64,000 bases of DNA from Candidatus Gastranaerophilales bacterium (GCA_944325315.1 CALVAA010000004.1:49763-113762), one strand, 5' to 3'. Counted from the stretch's first letter, positions 17,890 through 27,921 are shown. Notes: generated by a model not told the origin, from the letters alone. A program made the numbers and translations.

Positions 17890-18871
17890 CAATATAAAAA
17901 CCTTTGGAAAATTTCTTGACCAGCCGATTTTAATTGCAAAATTAAACAAAAAAATGCCTGCAATTATGGCTATTGGTTCAGGTTTTGCATTAAGTAAATA
18001 TACTAAAGATAATTTTAAAAAAGCAAATGAAGAAAAAAAGGATATAAAACTTGTTCAAAAAGAAATTCTAAAAAAAGGAATAATACTATCTTCCGCTGTA
18101 GTCTCTGCACTTTGTGCACCAAAAGTGGCTTCTTTTATAACCAAAAGAACTCCATTGGATACAGTTGAAAAAGTAAAAGAAAAAAATAAAGAGCTTATTG
18201 ATACTTTTGTAAAAAATCACAAAATAGATAGTGGCAATATAAAAATATTAAACAAAGCAAAAGAACAAATTTTATCCTTTAAAGAAGTAAAAAGTTTAAA
18301 TGAAAAATACGGAAAAAACGAATTTTTTAAAAAACTAATACCGGACCCTGAAAATATAGCGGCAAAGGATATTTTTTCAGAAATCGGATATTTATCAATA
18401 TATGGCGCTATTCCTGTTGTAGGAGGCATTTTAGGCGGTATTGGAGCAGATATTGTACAAAAAAATGATTACAAAAAAAATATCCAAGATAAAATTTGCG
18501 AAGGAATTTATCAATATTTAGCTAATATATTTATGTGCAATATTGGAGCGGGAGTTGCTTTAGGAATACTTGAAAAATTAAAAATAACCTCAAAAAGCGC
18601 TCGTGCAATAGGCATGACAACAGGAATAATACTAACGGGAGTTATAGGTGGTTCAAAAATAGCAAATAAAGTATCTGAAAAGATTATTTGTCCTATGATA
18701 TCTAAAAACCAAAAACCAAAAGAAAGAAAACCGGAACTTATGGATTTAGGCTTACACACTGATGACATTGCAACAGTGTCTCTTTTATCCGGTCTAAAGT
18801 GGATTGAACCTGCTTTACCTATCCTATACAGTATATCCGGATACAAAGCAGGAATAGGGTATAGAAATTAG
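17882..18871 (+). CDS. hypothetical membrane protein coupled to the DtxR-type regulator
   Basis: 329 residues, not recognised. Lys-rich with several hydrophobic stretches: residues 27-40 (PAIMAIGSGFALSK), 68-88, 171-190 (YLSIYGAIPVVGGILGGIGA), 215-235 and 245-262 (MTTGIILTGVIGGSKIA). The Gly-rich hydrophobic segments look like membrane helices or hairpins. It begins within the end of the regulator gene, so it should be under the same metal-responsive control. No metal-transport motifs (no NRAMP, ZIP, Feo or ABC signatures) are visible, so a transport role cannot be claimed. Confidence 0.6.
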   Translation: MINNIKTFGKFLDQPILIAKLNKKMPAIMAIGSGFALSKYTKDNFKKANEEKKDIKLVQKEILKKGIILSSAVVSALCAPKVASFITKRTPLDTVEKVKEKNKELIDTFVKNHKIDSGNIKILNKAKEQILSFKEVKSLNEKYGKNEFFKKLIPDPENIAAKDIFSEIGYLSIYGAIPVVGGILGGIGADIVQKNDYKKNIQDKICEGIYQYLANIFMCNIGAGVALGILEKLKITSKSARAIGMTTGIILTGVIGGSKIANKVSEKIICPMISKNQKPKERKPELMDLGLHTDDIATVSLLSGLKWIEPALPILYSISGYKAGIGYRN

Positions 18872-18939
18872 TCATACATTAAAATGAAGTTTTATTAATT
18901 TTTTGATAACGGAAATAATTAAAATATAAAATATAAAGT

Positions 18940-19506
18940 ATGGACTACATTTCACAAATAGAAAAACTCTACAGCTTCTTTAATTTATCTCTTTCAATTA
19001 AAGAAAAGCAAATTGTATTTAATATCAAAAAGAAATTTTCAAATGATTTAAATCTTTTGGGTTGTTACATTAAAGACTTTCTTACAATTGAAAACAACGG
19101 AAAAATTTCACAGGACAATAAAATCTATAATGATTTCATTGTCTGCTTTGAAAAATATTGCACTAAATCGGAATCATACGATTTTTTAACGAGGGTTGAC
19201 AAACTTGGTGAATATTTTTTGGATATTGTTTTTGAAAGAAGCAGTCACAGGGTTTTATCTAACACAATATCAACGATTAATTCACTATATTATATTGAAG
19301 CATATCCTTATTTGATTGAACTTATTGAAAAATATTTTAATCAAGAGATTAATGGCAATTTGTTTAATTTGATGTTAACATTTTTAATAGATACTGTAAT
19401 TAAGAATTATGATAATCCGAAACAAGAAGTATTGGATTACACTAAACTTAAACTGGGGATTAATAAACAAATTTCAAACAACTTAAATGAAAGGCTTGCA
19501 ATTTAA
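18940..19506 (+). CDS. hypothetical protein upstream of obg
   Basis: 188 residues, helical, soluble, not recognised. The middle contains DFLTRVDKLGEYFLDIVFER and a Tyr-rich segment (INSLYYIEAYPYLIELIEKY). Its stop codon overlaps the obg start by one base (TAATG), so they are translationally coupled. TTGATA (18903) with a TATAAA box near 18925 would give a leader of only a few bases; there is no Shine-Dalgarno. Confidence 0.6.
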   Translation: MDYISQIEKLYSFFNLSLSIKEKQIVFNIKKKFSNDLNLLGCYIKDFLTIENNGKISQDNKIYNDFIVCFEKYCTKSESYDFLTRVDKLGEYFLDIVFERSSHRVLSNTISTINSLYYIEAYPYLIELIEKYFNQEINGNLFNLMLTFLIDTVIKNYDNPKQEVLDYTKLKLGINKQISNNLNERLAI

Positions 19507-20795
19507 TGACTGCTTTTATAGATAAAGCTAAAATAAAAGTTGTCTCAGGTGCAGGAGGAAACGGTGCACTTGCTTGGCGCAGAGAAAAATACGTTGATAA
19601 AGGCGGCCCGGCAGGCGGTGACGGCGGAAATGGCGGCGATATCTATTTTACATCAACTTCAGACCTTTCAACCCTGCTTGATTTTACTCATAAATCAATA
19701 TATAAAGCAGAAAACGGAGAAAACGGAAAAAATAAAAATTGCCACGGTAAAAACGGACAAAATTTATACATAAAAGTTCCCATAGGAACAGTCGTCAGAG
19801 ATTTAAAGACAAATAAACTTATAGCGGACTTAAATGAAAATAATAAGACGGTTCTGATTGCAAAAGGCGGCAGGGGAGGCAGAGGCAATGCCCGTTTTGC
19901 AACCGCACAAAAAAGAGCTCCGCAATTTTGCGAGCCCGGCGAACCTTCTATTGAAAGAGAGCTGGAATTAGAATTAAAATTGCTTGCAGATGTTGGCCTT
20001 GTCGGCATGCCAAATGCAGGGAAATCAAGTTTAATAAGCGCAATAAGTGCCGCAAAGCCAAAAATTGCAGACTATCCTTTTACAACACTTATTCCCAATT
20101 TGGGAGTTGTTAAAAAACCTCAAGGAGACGGTTTTGTAATAGCTGATATTCCGGGATTAATAGAAGGAGCAAGTGAAGGTTTGGGCCTTGGGCATGAATT
20201 TTTAAGGCACGTACAAAGATGCAAATTATTATTACACATCGTAGATATTTCAAAAAACGATAGTAGCGAAAATTACGGAAAAATAAACACAGAGCTTGCT
20301 AAATTTGACCAAAATCTTGCAAAAAGAGAACAAATTCTTGTTTTAAACAAATCTGATATTGTAGATTATGAGCATGCTTTGGAAATTAAAAAAGAATTTG
20401 AAGAAAAATTTAACATACCAAATAAATCATTTATAGTTTCTGCAGCCACAAAACAAGGTTTAAATGAGCTTTTAAATTACATATATGAAAAACTGGATGA
20501 AACTGAAGATATAAAAATAGAATTAGATATCGAAGAAGATACGGATTCATACAATAATGATGATTCTGATTTTGAAGTTGTTAAACTTAACAAAAATACA
20601 TATTCCGTAAATGGCGGAAAATTAAAAAGATTGGCCTCGGTTACAGATATTAAAAACACTCAACAAATAAAAAGATTTACAAATATAATGGATGCTATGG
20701 GAGTATATGAAAGGTTAAGAGAATGCGGAGTAAAAAATAATGATACAATAATCGTATCCGGAATTGAACTTAGCTATGACGAAGATTATTACTAA
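19506..20795 (+). CDS. obg: Obg/CgtA GTPase
   Basis: 429-residue ribosome-associated essential GTPase. The glycine-rich Obg fold is clear (SGAGGNGALAWRREKYVDKG, GGDGGNGGDIYF, KGGRGGRGNARFA). It is followed by the G domain with G1 GMPNAGKSS, G2 YPFTTLIPN, G3 DIPGLIEG, G4 NKSD and G5 SAA. The C-terminal OCT-type domain is present (residues ~345-429, ending with ELSYDEDYY). Known roles: large-subunit maturation and stress signalling. Coupled to the preceding hypothetical by 1-nt overlap. Confidence 0.97.
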   Translation: MTAFIDKAKIKVVSGAGGNGALAWRREKYVDKGGPAGGDGGNGGDIYFTSTSDLSTLLDFTHKSIYKAENGENGKNKNCHGKNGQNLYIKVPIGTVVRDLKTNKLIADLNENNKTVLIAKGGRGGRGNARFATAQKRAPQFCEPGEPSIERELELELKLLADVGLVGMPNAGKSSLISAISAAKPKIADYPFTTLIPNLGVVKKPQGDGFVIADIPGLIEGASEGLGLGHEFLRHVQRCKLLLHIVDISKNDSSENYGKINTELAKFDQNLAKREQILVLNKSDIVDYEHALEIKKEFEEKFNIPNKSFIVSAATKQGLNELLNYIYEKLDETEDIKIELDIEEDTDSYNNDDSDFEVVKLNKNTYSVNGGKLKRLASVTDIKNTQQIKRFTNIMDAMGVYERLRECGVKNNDTIIVSGIELSYDEDYY

Positions 20796-20890
20796 AAGTT
20801 ACATTTTTGACAAAACAAAAAGTCATAGTAAACTTAATTTATAAGTTTTATTATATATATTAGTATTAGTATAAAGAGTTTAAATATTAA

Positions 20891-22063
20891 ATGTTTTTTG
20901 AGGAAGAAAAAGATTTTATAGAAAACGGAGCAGATATTCATATTGATGAAGACGGCACTGTTACTTGGGAAGAAGTTTTAAACAATGACAACGATGATAA
21001 TATTGTGTCAAAAGCAGTTAAAACAACTCCGCAAAGCCAAACGGTTGATTTGGGAGACGAGCTTGAACTTGTTCAGGAAGAAGAAAATGAAGAAGAGCAG
21101 CTTGGCCAAATTTTAAATGAAGAAAGTTCTGCAGAAAATACAAACATGCAACAAGCTTCAGAAGAAGAATTTGATATAGACAGTCAACTTGCTAATGTTG
21201 TTTTGGAAGAAAACAAACAAAACAACAACACAGGAACTATCAAACCAAGAAAAATAGAAACAAAAAAGCAAACCAGTCTTCTTCCTGTATTAATTTCCGC
21301 GTTATTTGCAGTCCTTGTTGTAGGCGGAATATATTATGCAAAAGAATATATGAATTCTCAAAATGTAAGCAATGATAATCTTGCAATACCTGCTACAAAG
21401 CAGGATGAAATGAACAATATTACTCAAGAAGAAATAGCACAGAGAACAAAAGAAGAAAATATCCCTGTTGTAAACGAAGAAGATGCAAACACAATAAAGC
21501 CTGATGAGCAAATTGAAGAAGAAAAACCAAAAGAAGAAAAGAAAGAAGTAATAGACGTTAAACAGACAGGAAGACCTAATCCTTTCATGCCTATTGCAAA
21601 ATATGTTAAAGTGTCAATTCCTCAAACAAGTATTGATTACGATCATTCCGGAGTGCCAAAACCGCCTGAAGCATACGGTACTAAAGACGAAGTTGCAACA
21701 AAACTTATGACAATTGCAGTTTCGGGAATAATGTATGATGATGCCAAGCCTTCTGCAATAATCACATACGATGACAATGATTATTTTGTACAAGAAGGAG
21801 ACAAGCTCGATGAATATAAAGTTTTAGATATAGCAAGAAATTATGTAACAATAGCACTTGGAAAAAATGTATACAAGGCTAATATCGGAGAGGAATTTAA
21901 AATCAGTTCCAAATTCTACGGAAGCGCACAATACCTTAGCCCAAAACAAGGCGGGGGAAGACAATACTATTCCGTAAAAGAAAATGCCGATTCTGAGGCT
22001 TCGTCCAGAACAGACGGGCTAAGATATGTATCGGAAGACGAAGTGGAAGTCAGAGCAAAATAA
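20891..22063 (+). CDS. PilP/GspC-like inner-membrane pilus assembly protein
   Basis: 390 residues. An acidic cytoplasmic N-terminus (Glu-rich, residues 1-125) precedes one transmembrane helix (LLPVLISALFAVLVVGGIYY, about residues 130-149). A Glu/Lys-rich periplasmic linker follows, then a C-terminal domain (AVSGIMYDDAKPSAIITYDD, YFVQEGDKLDEYKVLDI) that resembles the HR/PilP domain binding the secretin. First gene of the cluster with secretin, ATPase and platform protein, as expected for a PilP/GspC role. Separate PilM, PilN and PilO genes are not present nearby. 22 bp before the secretin gene. Assignment to PilP rather than GspC is uncertain. Confidence 0.65.
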   Translation: MFFEEEKDFIENGADIHIDEDGTVTWEEVLNNDNDDNIVSKAVKTTPQSQTVDLGDELELVQEEENEEEQLGQILNEESSAENTNMQQASEEEFDIDSQLANVVLEENKQNNNTGTIKPRKIETKKQTSLLPVLISALFAVLVVGGIYYAKEYMNSQNVSNDNLAIPATKQDEMNNITQEEIAQRTKEENIPVVNEEDANTIKPDEQIEEEKPKEEKKEVIDVKQTGRPNPFMPIAKYVKVSIPQTSIDYDHSGVPKPPEAYGTKDEVATKLMTIAVSGIMYDDAKPSAIITYDDNDYFVQEGDKLDEYKVLDIARNYVTIALGKNVYKANIGEEFKISSKFYGSAQYLSPKQGGGRQYYSVKENADSEASSRTDGLRYVSEDEVEVRAK

Positions 22064-22085
22064 TTAATCTAGGAGAAGGTATAAA

Positions 22086-23981
22086 ATGCAAAAATTCAGA
22101 CCGGGTAGTGTAGCTAAAACATGTTTAACTATTTTGAGCTTATCACTATTAACTCAAACGGTTTTTGGGTATGATAACAGCAAAGTTTCATATTTAGACA
22201 GTGTTTCAAGTTCGTATTTGTATAATAATCAAGCACCCGAAGGCAATATATTAAATATAAATTCAATTGATGCCAGAGGTATTGAAGCAACAATGAGACT
22301 TGATTCGTCCCCTGTTATTACAAATTCAAACGCAAAAGTTAACTTGTCTTTAAGAGACTCAGATTTAAAGCAAGCATTAAGAATGTTAGCCGACAAAGCG
22401 AAATTAAACATTGTATTCGATAAATCCGTTGAAGGAAAAGTTACTCTTGATTTAAATAATATAACTGTTAACGATGCTTTTATGGTTATTTTTAAATCAA
22501 CACAACTAACATATGTTAAAGACGGAAATACGATAACCGTAATGTCGCTTGAAGCAGCAAAAGACTTGGCTTACACAAGGCAAAACATGACGGTACTACC
22601 TGTAAAATACGTTAGCGCTGAAAGTGTTGCGGAATTTTTAAATGACAACTTATTTAAATCTAATATTTTCGGACTTTCAAGCCAACCTGTAGTTACTTCA
22701 AATCCAAGAACAAACCAAATTGTTGTCTTTGGAAATAATGCGGACGTTAATGCAATTAAAAGAGTATTACCAATTTTAGATACAAAACCAATGGTAAACA
22801 CCTTTAAAGTTAATCATACAACCCCAAAAGAAATGGCAACTTTAATATGTGATTCTCTATTTTATTCGGAAGATGGCAGCAGTTCGTCAAACACTTCAAC
22901 AATGGAAAACACAGACACGAACGAAGAAGTTGTGCTTGGAGGCGGTATGGTTGCTTGTCGTGACAAGACAACAAAAACAACAAGCTCAAACGAAAATTCT
23001 TTAAGTCCTTTTAAAACAAATCCGCTTACGGTTACATATTTCCCTGAATTAGGGCAAATTGCAACATACGGAGGTTCTGTTGAGCAGGTTGAAGTAATTA
23101 AAGAATTCATAAAAGAACACGACAAAAAACAGCTAATGGCATATATAGAACTGTCAGTAGTGGAACTTAATGAAGACGGATCTAAAGAGTTTGAAAACAC
23201 ATGGAATTTATGGACTCCGTTTATAACTTTAGGTTTTAATACATCGGACGGTTTTTCCACAAATTCACCGTTCTTTATCTGGGGTAATCACTATCCTACA
23301 ACAGTAACAAAAGAAACAACAGATGCTGATGGAAACACCACAAGTGAAACAACTCAAACAGTGGTAACAAAATCAAATAATAATGCTCTTGTTTATCAAT
23401 TGAAATACCTTATCAGCAATGGTAACGGGCGTGTTTTAACCAATCCGAAAATCATGGTTACAAATGGCAAAAAAGCAACAATTGATATGACATCTGACTA
23501 TATTAAATCAGTAACAAGCCAAATCTTACAAGGTTCTGATACCGTAACAAGTGCAACTCAAAAAACTTACGATATCGGTTCGGATGAAGGCTTATTGATA
23601 GAAATTGTACCGTTTATTTCACCTGACGGATATGTATCAATGAACATTTCGCCTGAGTTTGCAACAATTAAAAGCCGTGAATATACCATAAATGATGCCG
23701 GTCAACAAGAACTTGCAGCAACACTTTTACAAAGACGCGACCTGGAGTTGAAAAATATCAGAATAAAAGATGGTGAAACACTTGTTTTGGCAGGTTTGAT
23801 TAAAGAATCAGAAACTCAAACAGTAACAAAAATGCCGCTTTTATCAGACTTACCTTTCATAGGAGCATTCTTTAGAGGTAATTCCAGCAATAAATCAAGA
23901 GAAGAGCTTGTAATTGTAGTTACTCCACATATAGTGAAAGATAATTCCGAACCTATCGATGAACAGATATATGACCTATAG
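22086..23981 (+). CDS. secretin of the type IV pilus/type II secretion family
   Basis: 631 residues. Signal peptide at residues 1-29 (TCLTILSLSLLTQTVFG). An STN/N0-type domain follows (LSLRDSDLKQALRMLADKAK), then N1-like secretin_N modules (LPVKYVSAESVAEFLND; NTFKVNHTTPKEMATLI). The secretin core spans about residues 435-620 (VLTNPKIMVTNGKKATIDMT, LLIEIVPFISPDGYVSMNIS, LLSDLPFIGAFFRG and ELVIVVTPHIV). It should form the outer-membrane ring, so the cell has an outer membrane. AGGAGAAGG precedes the ATG. The region around 285-305 has a Ser/Thr-rich insert with one Cys. Confidence 0.92.
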   Translation: MQKFRPGSVAKTCLTILSLSLLTQTVFGYDNSKVSYLDSVSSSYLYNNQAPEGNILNINSIDARGIEATMRLDSSPVITNSNAKVNLSLRDSDLKQALRMLADKAKLNIVFDKSVEGKVTLDLNNITVNDAFMVIFKSTQLTYVKDGNTITVMSLEAAKDLAYTRQNMTVLPVKYVSAESVAEFLNDNLFKSNIFGLSSQPVVTSNPRTNQIVVFGNNADVNAIKRVLPILDTKPMVNTFKVNHTTPKEMATLICDSLFYSEDGSSSSNTSTMENTDTNEEVVLGGGMVACRDKTTKTTSSNENSLSPFKTNPLTVTYFPELGQIATYGGSVEQVEVIKEFIKEHDKKQLMAYIELSVVELNEDGSKEFENTWNLWTPFITLGFNTSDGFSTNSPFFIWGNHYPTTVTKETTDADGNTTSETTQTVVTKSNNNALVYQLKYLISNGNGRVLTNPKIMVTNGKKATIDMTSDYIKSVTSQILQGSDTVTSATQKTYDIGSDEGLLIEIVPFISPDGYVSMNISPEFATIKSREYTINDAGQQELAATLLQRRDLELKNIRIKDGETLVLAGLIKESETQTVTKMPLLSDLPFIGAFFRGNSSNKSREELVIVVTPHIVKDNSEPIDEQIYDL

Positions 23982-23995
23982 AGATTAAAAGAGTA

Positions 23996-26359
23996 ATGGA
24001 TAATAATATAATTACAAAGTTAATAAAGAAAATTAATTTTAATTTAGCAGACAAATTTGAATTATCTAAGGCCGAAGAACTGGCTTTTGTACCGGTAAAC
24101 ATGCAAAAAGATATAAATAGCGGTAAAGATGTCTTTTTTGTTGCGGTCTATTCAAATTCAAACGAAGATAAAATCAAGACATACATAAAAAGTATTATTG
24201 ATAATGAAGTTAAATTCATTTTTCTTACAAAAAATAACTTTGATTTATTATTCAATGCTTTCTTAAAAAAGTTTTCAGCTAAATACGGAGGCGCAATCAC
24301 AGCTTCAACAAAAGAAATTGTTGAAGGAACTCTTAACTTTAAAACAGATGATGCTAAAGACATTGACGATGATGACTTAGATATAGACGACGATGACGAT
24401 TTTGAAATAGATGATGATATATCTCTTGACGATGAGTCAAAAGATGATTTGGAAGATGATTCTGCGGATGATGATCTTTATCTTGATGAATCCGATGAAA
24501 CCGACGAACTGGATGATTTTGATAAAGAAGATACGTTGGAGGTAAAAAACGAAGCAAAACCTCAGCAAACACCGCAAAAAAAACAAGCTCCCAAAGAACA
24601 ACCGTCAGGTATAGATAAAGTAAAAGCCCCGCAAACAAAAAAACTTGGCGAAATATTAATTGAAGAAAAATTAATTAATGAAAAACAGCTGGAAATTGCA
24701 CTTGCAGAAGGAAAAGCGCAAGGTATTCCGTTGGGCTCTGTTCTTGTTAAAATGGGCTTTGTCACAATTAAAGACCTAAAAGAAGCTCTGGGTGCTCAAA
24801 TGGGTTTAAAGTATGCAACAGCAGAGCAGTTAAAGGCTTTACCTACGGCAATTTCGATTTTACCGGAAGATTTTGTGAAAATAAATAAAGTTATACCATT
24901 AAGTATGACGGATAAATCTTTGGTTGTCGGGATGGTAAATCCAAACGATACAAAAGTTATAAACGAAATTGTGTATCAAACGGGTCTAAAACCAACAGTA
25001 ATGCTTGTTACGCATGTTGAATTTGAAAACTTTATAAATACATACTACAATACAGACAAATCAGAGGCAGACGAACTTTTAGAACAAATAAGCAAAGATG
25101 AAAGCATAACCGTAAATTCATCTGAGCTTTGGGATCAGGTTGAAGAAGAAATTCAAGATTCAGATGGCGCTGTATCGCAACTTGCCAATAAAATTATAAC
25201 AATGGCTATAGACAGACGTGCCTCAGATATACACATCGAACCTTTAAACATAGGTTACAGGGTACGCCTTAGAATAGACGGATCGCTTCACGAAGCACTA
25301 AAAATTCCTGCAAAGATAGACAGCGCAATCATATCAAGATTTAAAGTACTTTCAAAAATGAATATTGCTGAACACAGGCGTACCCAAGACGGTTCGTTTA
25401 CCTTAAAATACAAAAATAAAGCACAAGACTTTCGTGTAAACACGCTTCCTGTTGCAGGACGTGAAAAAATGGTAATTCGTGTCTTGGCGCCACAATTGGA
25501 TTCTAAGCAAGCAAAAGCAGATAAAATCGAAATTGTTGGAGCAACCGAAGAAGATATTAAAAAAATCAGATATTTAATATCTTCTCCAAACGGAATTGTC
25601 TTAACATCAGGCCCTACAGGTTCAGGTAAAACAACGACTTTGTATGCCGTTTTAAGATATTTAAACTCTGACAGCGTTAATATTACGACAATCGAAGACC
25701 CTGTTGAAATTAAACTGGAAGGTATTAACCAATCATCTATCAACACAAAAGCAGGCATAACATTTGCAAATTCACTGCGTGCAATTTTAAGACAAGACCC
25801 TGATACTATATTAATCGGGGAGATTCGTGACTATGAAACATTAGAGGTAGCAATATCTGCTTCTCTTACAGGACACCTTGTATTGTCAACAGTCCACACA
25901 AATTCAGCTGCCGCCACAATTACCCGTTTGATTGAAATGGGTGCAAAAGACTATCTTGTATCATCAACCATATCCGGAATTATTGCACAGCGTCTTGTAA
26001 AAAGGCTTTGTCCGAATTGCAAAGAAGAATATTATCCGACAGTTGAAGAAGCAAAACAGATTTTAACCGATCCGATTGAAATACAAAAATTAACCCAAAC
26101 AAAGCTCTACAAACCGCATGGATGTCCAAACTGTAAAAATACCGGATATTCCGGACGTTTGGCCGTGCTGGAGATAATGGTTATCAATAACGAAATCAAA
26201 AAAATGATAGCTCAACGTGCACATGACGTTGAACTTGAAGATTATGCAATTAAACAAGGCATGAAAACTCTTAAAATGTCTTGCTTAAGACATATATTGG
26301 AAGGTAATACTTCAATAGAAGAACAGGTAAGAATATTAGGTTTAGCGAGCGAACAATAA
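23996..26359 (+). CDS. pilB: PilB/GspE-type assembly ATPase with an Asp-rich insert
   Basis: 787 residues, longer than usual. Residues 1-110 form an unrecognised N-terminal part; residues 118-179 are extremely acidic, with 32 Asp in 62 positions. A MshEN/GspE N-terminal domain follows (LGEILIEEKLINEKQLEIAL, about residue 217). The ATPase has Walker A GPTGSGKTTT (about 538-547), the Asp box, Walker B ILIGEIRDYETLEVA and the His box VLSTVHTNSA. The tetracysteine zinc motif CPNC...CPNC that marks extension ATPases of this class is present. It powers pilin polymerisation at the inner membrane. The stop overlaps the pilC start by one base. Confidence 0.95.
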   Translation: MDNNIITKLIKKINFNLADKFELSKAEELAFVPVNMQKDINSGKDVFFVAVYSNSNEDKIKTYIKSIIDNEVKFIFLTKNNFDLLFNAFLKKFSAKYGGAITASTKEIVEGTLNFKTDDAKDIDDDDLDIDDDDDFEIDDDISLDDESKDDLEDDSADDDLYLDESDETDELDDFDKEDTLEVKNEAKPQQTPQKKQAPKEQPSGIDKVKAPQTKKLGEILIEEKLINEKQLEIALAEGKAQGIPLGSVLVKMGFVTIKDLKEALGAQMGLKYATAEQLKALPTAISILPEDFVKINKVIPLSMTDKSLVVGMVNPNDTKVINEIVYQTGLKPTVMLVTHVEFENFINTYYNTDKSEADELLEQISKDESITVNSSELWDQVEEEIQDSDGAVSQLANKIITMAIDRRASDIHIEPLNIGYRVRLRIDGSLHEALKIPAKIDSAIISRFKVLSKMNIAEHRRTQDGSFTLKYKNKAQDFRVNTLPVAGREKMVIRVLAPQLDSKQAKADKIEIVGATEEDIKKIRYLISSPNGIVLTSGPTGSGKTTTLYAVLRYLNSDSVNITTIEDPVEIKLEGINQSSINTKAGITFANSLRAILRQDPDTILIGEIRDYETLEVAISASLTGHLVLSTVHTNSAAATITRLIEMGAKDYLVSSTISGIIAQRLVKRLCPNCKEEYYPTVEEAKQILTDPIEIQKLTQTKLYKPHGCPNCKNTGYSGRLAVLEIMVINNEIKKMIAQRAHDVELEDYAIKQGMKTLKMSCLRHILEGNTSIEEQVRILGLASEQ

Positions 26360-27570
26360 TGGCAATATACATATACACCGCCCTAAAAAATAATAAAACA
26401 ACTGTAACAGGCAGAGTAGAAGCAAACGATGCCGCTGAAGCACGCAGAAAAATTCGTGAGATGGATCTTTTGCCAATGTCTATCAATGATGCCGAAAATA
26501 GTGAGGCTAAAAAGGTAAAATTCAAAGCAGGAAGAGTTAATGCTTTAAGCTTAAGAGAAAAAATAGACTTTACTTCTACCCTTGAAATCCTTACTTCTAC
26601 GGGTATTCCTATTATTGAAGCGCTTCTTTTTATAGAACAAAATTCTGATTCACCAAGAATAAGAAAAATTACCCATGAATTTAGAAAACAAATTATAGGC
26701 GGTTCAACACTTGGTGAAACGCTTGAAAAATACAGAAACATATTCGGCAGGGTATTTATTGGTCTTGTGAAAGCCGGAGAAGATTCAGGAGAGTTGGATA
26801 AGACCCTTGTTCGTATGTTGGAATTATTAAAAAAGCAAGATGCTGTAAAAGGAAAAGTAATTGGCGCATTAATTTATCCTGCTGTTGTTATCCTTTTAGC
26901 TATAGTTGCTGTAATTATAATGCTTGTATTTGTATTCCCGGCTTTTGATGAGATGTTCAACAACCTTGGAAGACCGCTTCCTCCAATCACAAGAGCTTGC
27001 ATGGATGCAGGAACTTTTATGAAAAATTATTGGTATGTGTGCCTTGTTATCGCAATTATACTTATAGTTGTTGCTAATTGGTCATACCAAAATCCTTCAA
27101 CAAGAAGACAAATAGACAAGGCCGTATTAAGGATTCCGTTGCTTTCGGAGTTGCTTAAATTTTCAAATTTTTCAAACTTTATAGCTGTGCTTCAAGTTTC
27201 GTATGAAGCAGGTATTCCGATTGTAGATTGCTTGTTTTTAGCTAATCTTACTATGGATAACTATTTGCTCAAAAATGCAATAATGCAGGCAGCAACAAAA
27301 GTACAACAAGGTACACACTTGTCGGTGGCATTAAAAACCGTAGAACAAGTTCCTACAATGATGACTTTTATGATAGCAACCGGTGAACAATCCGGACGTT
27401 TGGGTGATTCACTATACCATTGTGTAAATTTCATCGATAAAAAGCTGGATGCCGTTATAGACGGCTTCACAAAGCTCATTGAACCGGCTTTGATGGTATT
27501 TATCGGTGTTTTAGTCGGCTTTTTAGGATTAGCCCTATATTTGCCTTTATTCCAAGCATATCAGCAATAG
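26359..27570 (+). CDS. pilC: PilC/GspF-type inner-membrane platform protein
   Basis: 403 residues. An N-terminal leader (YTALKNNKTTVTGRVEANDA) precedes two T2SSF domains, each a helical bundle (FTSTLEILTSTGIPIIEAL and FIAVLQVSYEAGIPIVDCL), separated by transmembrane helices (GALIYPAVVILLAIVAVIIM; WYVCLVIAIILIVVANW) and closed by a third (EPALMVFIGVLVGFLGLALY). It couples the ATPase to pilin assembly. Last gene of the pilus cluster; no pilT is adjacent. Confidence 0.95.
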   Translation: MAIYIYTALKNNKTTVTGRVEANDAAEARRKIREMDLLPMSINDAENSEAKKVKFKAGRVNALSLREKIDFTSTLEILTSTGIPIIEALLFIEQNSDSPRIRKITHEFRKQIIGGSTLGETLEKYRNIFGRVFIGLVKAGEDSGELDKTLVRMLELLKKQDAVKGKVIGALIYPAVVILLAIVAVIIMLVFVFPAFDEMFNNLGRPLPPITRACMDAGTFMKNYWYVCLVIAIILIVVANWSYQNPSTRRQIDKAVLRIPLLSELLKFSNFSNFIAVLQVSYEAGIPIVDCLFLANLTMDNYLLKNAIMQAATKVQQGTHLSVALKTVEQVPTMMTFMIATGEQSGRLGDSLYHCVNFIDKKLDAVIDGFTKLIEPALMVFIGVLVGFLGLALYLPLFQAYQQ

Positions 27571-27854
27571 TCAACTTTTTAAATGTCTTAAAATTAAAAA
27601 CAATATATATACTATAATTATACGCCAGTGAATTTGTGCCATCTTAACATAGATGGTTATATCTGATTTTAATAATTGTCACTATAGCCAAAAAAAACTT
27701 AAATATACTCTTTTCAAATTATAAGCTTATTTATTTTATACAATTACAAGTAAATCAATATGTCAGGATTTATTTTGGTTAATATAACAACTTTTTGTCA
27801 AAACCTTAGCCTTTATTTAAAACAAGGAAAAATTAAAGCTAAAGCACACTAATC

Positions 27855-27903
27855 AATTATTCTTTTTAATAGAACTTTTGAAATTCTATTAAAAAGAATA
27901 ATT
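27855..27903. repeat. 20-bp perfect inverted repeat
   Basis: AATTATTCTTTTTAATAGAA at 27855-27874 and its exact complement at 27884-27903, with a 9-nt loop. It may act as a terminator for the pilus operon, but its length and lack of a GC stem are unusual for that. Confidence 0.6.
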
Positions 27904-27921
27904 ATAGCTTTAAAAATATAT

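Noticed and set aside
24354..24638. Minus-strand reading frame opposite the Asp-rich part of PilB
   Set aside because: His/Leu-rich antisense of GAT/GAC codons; no independent support.
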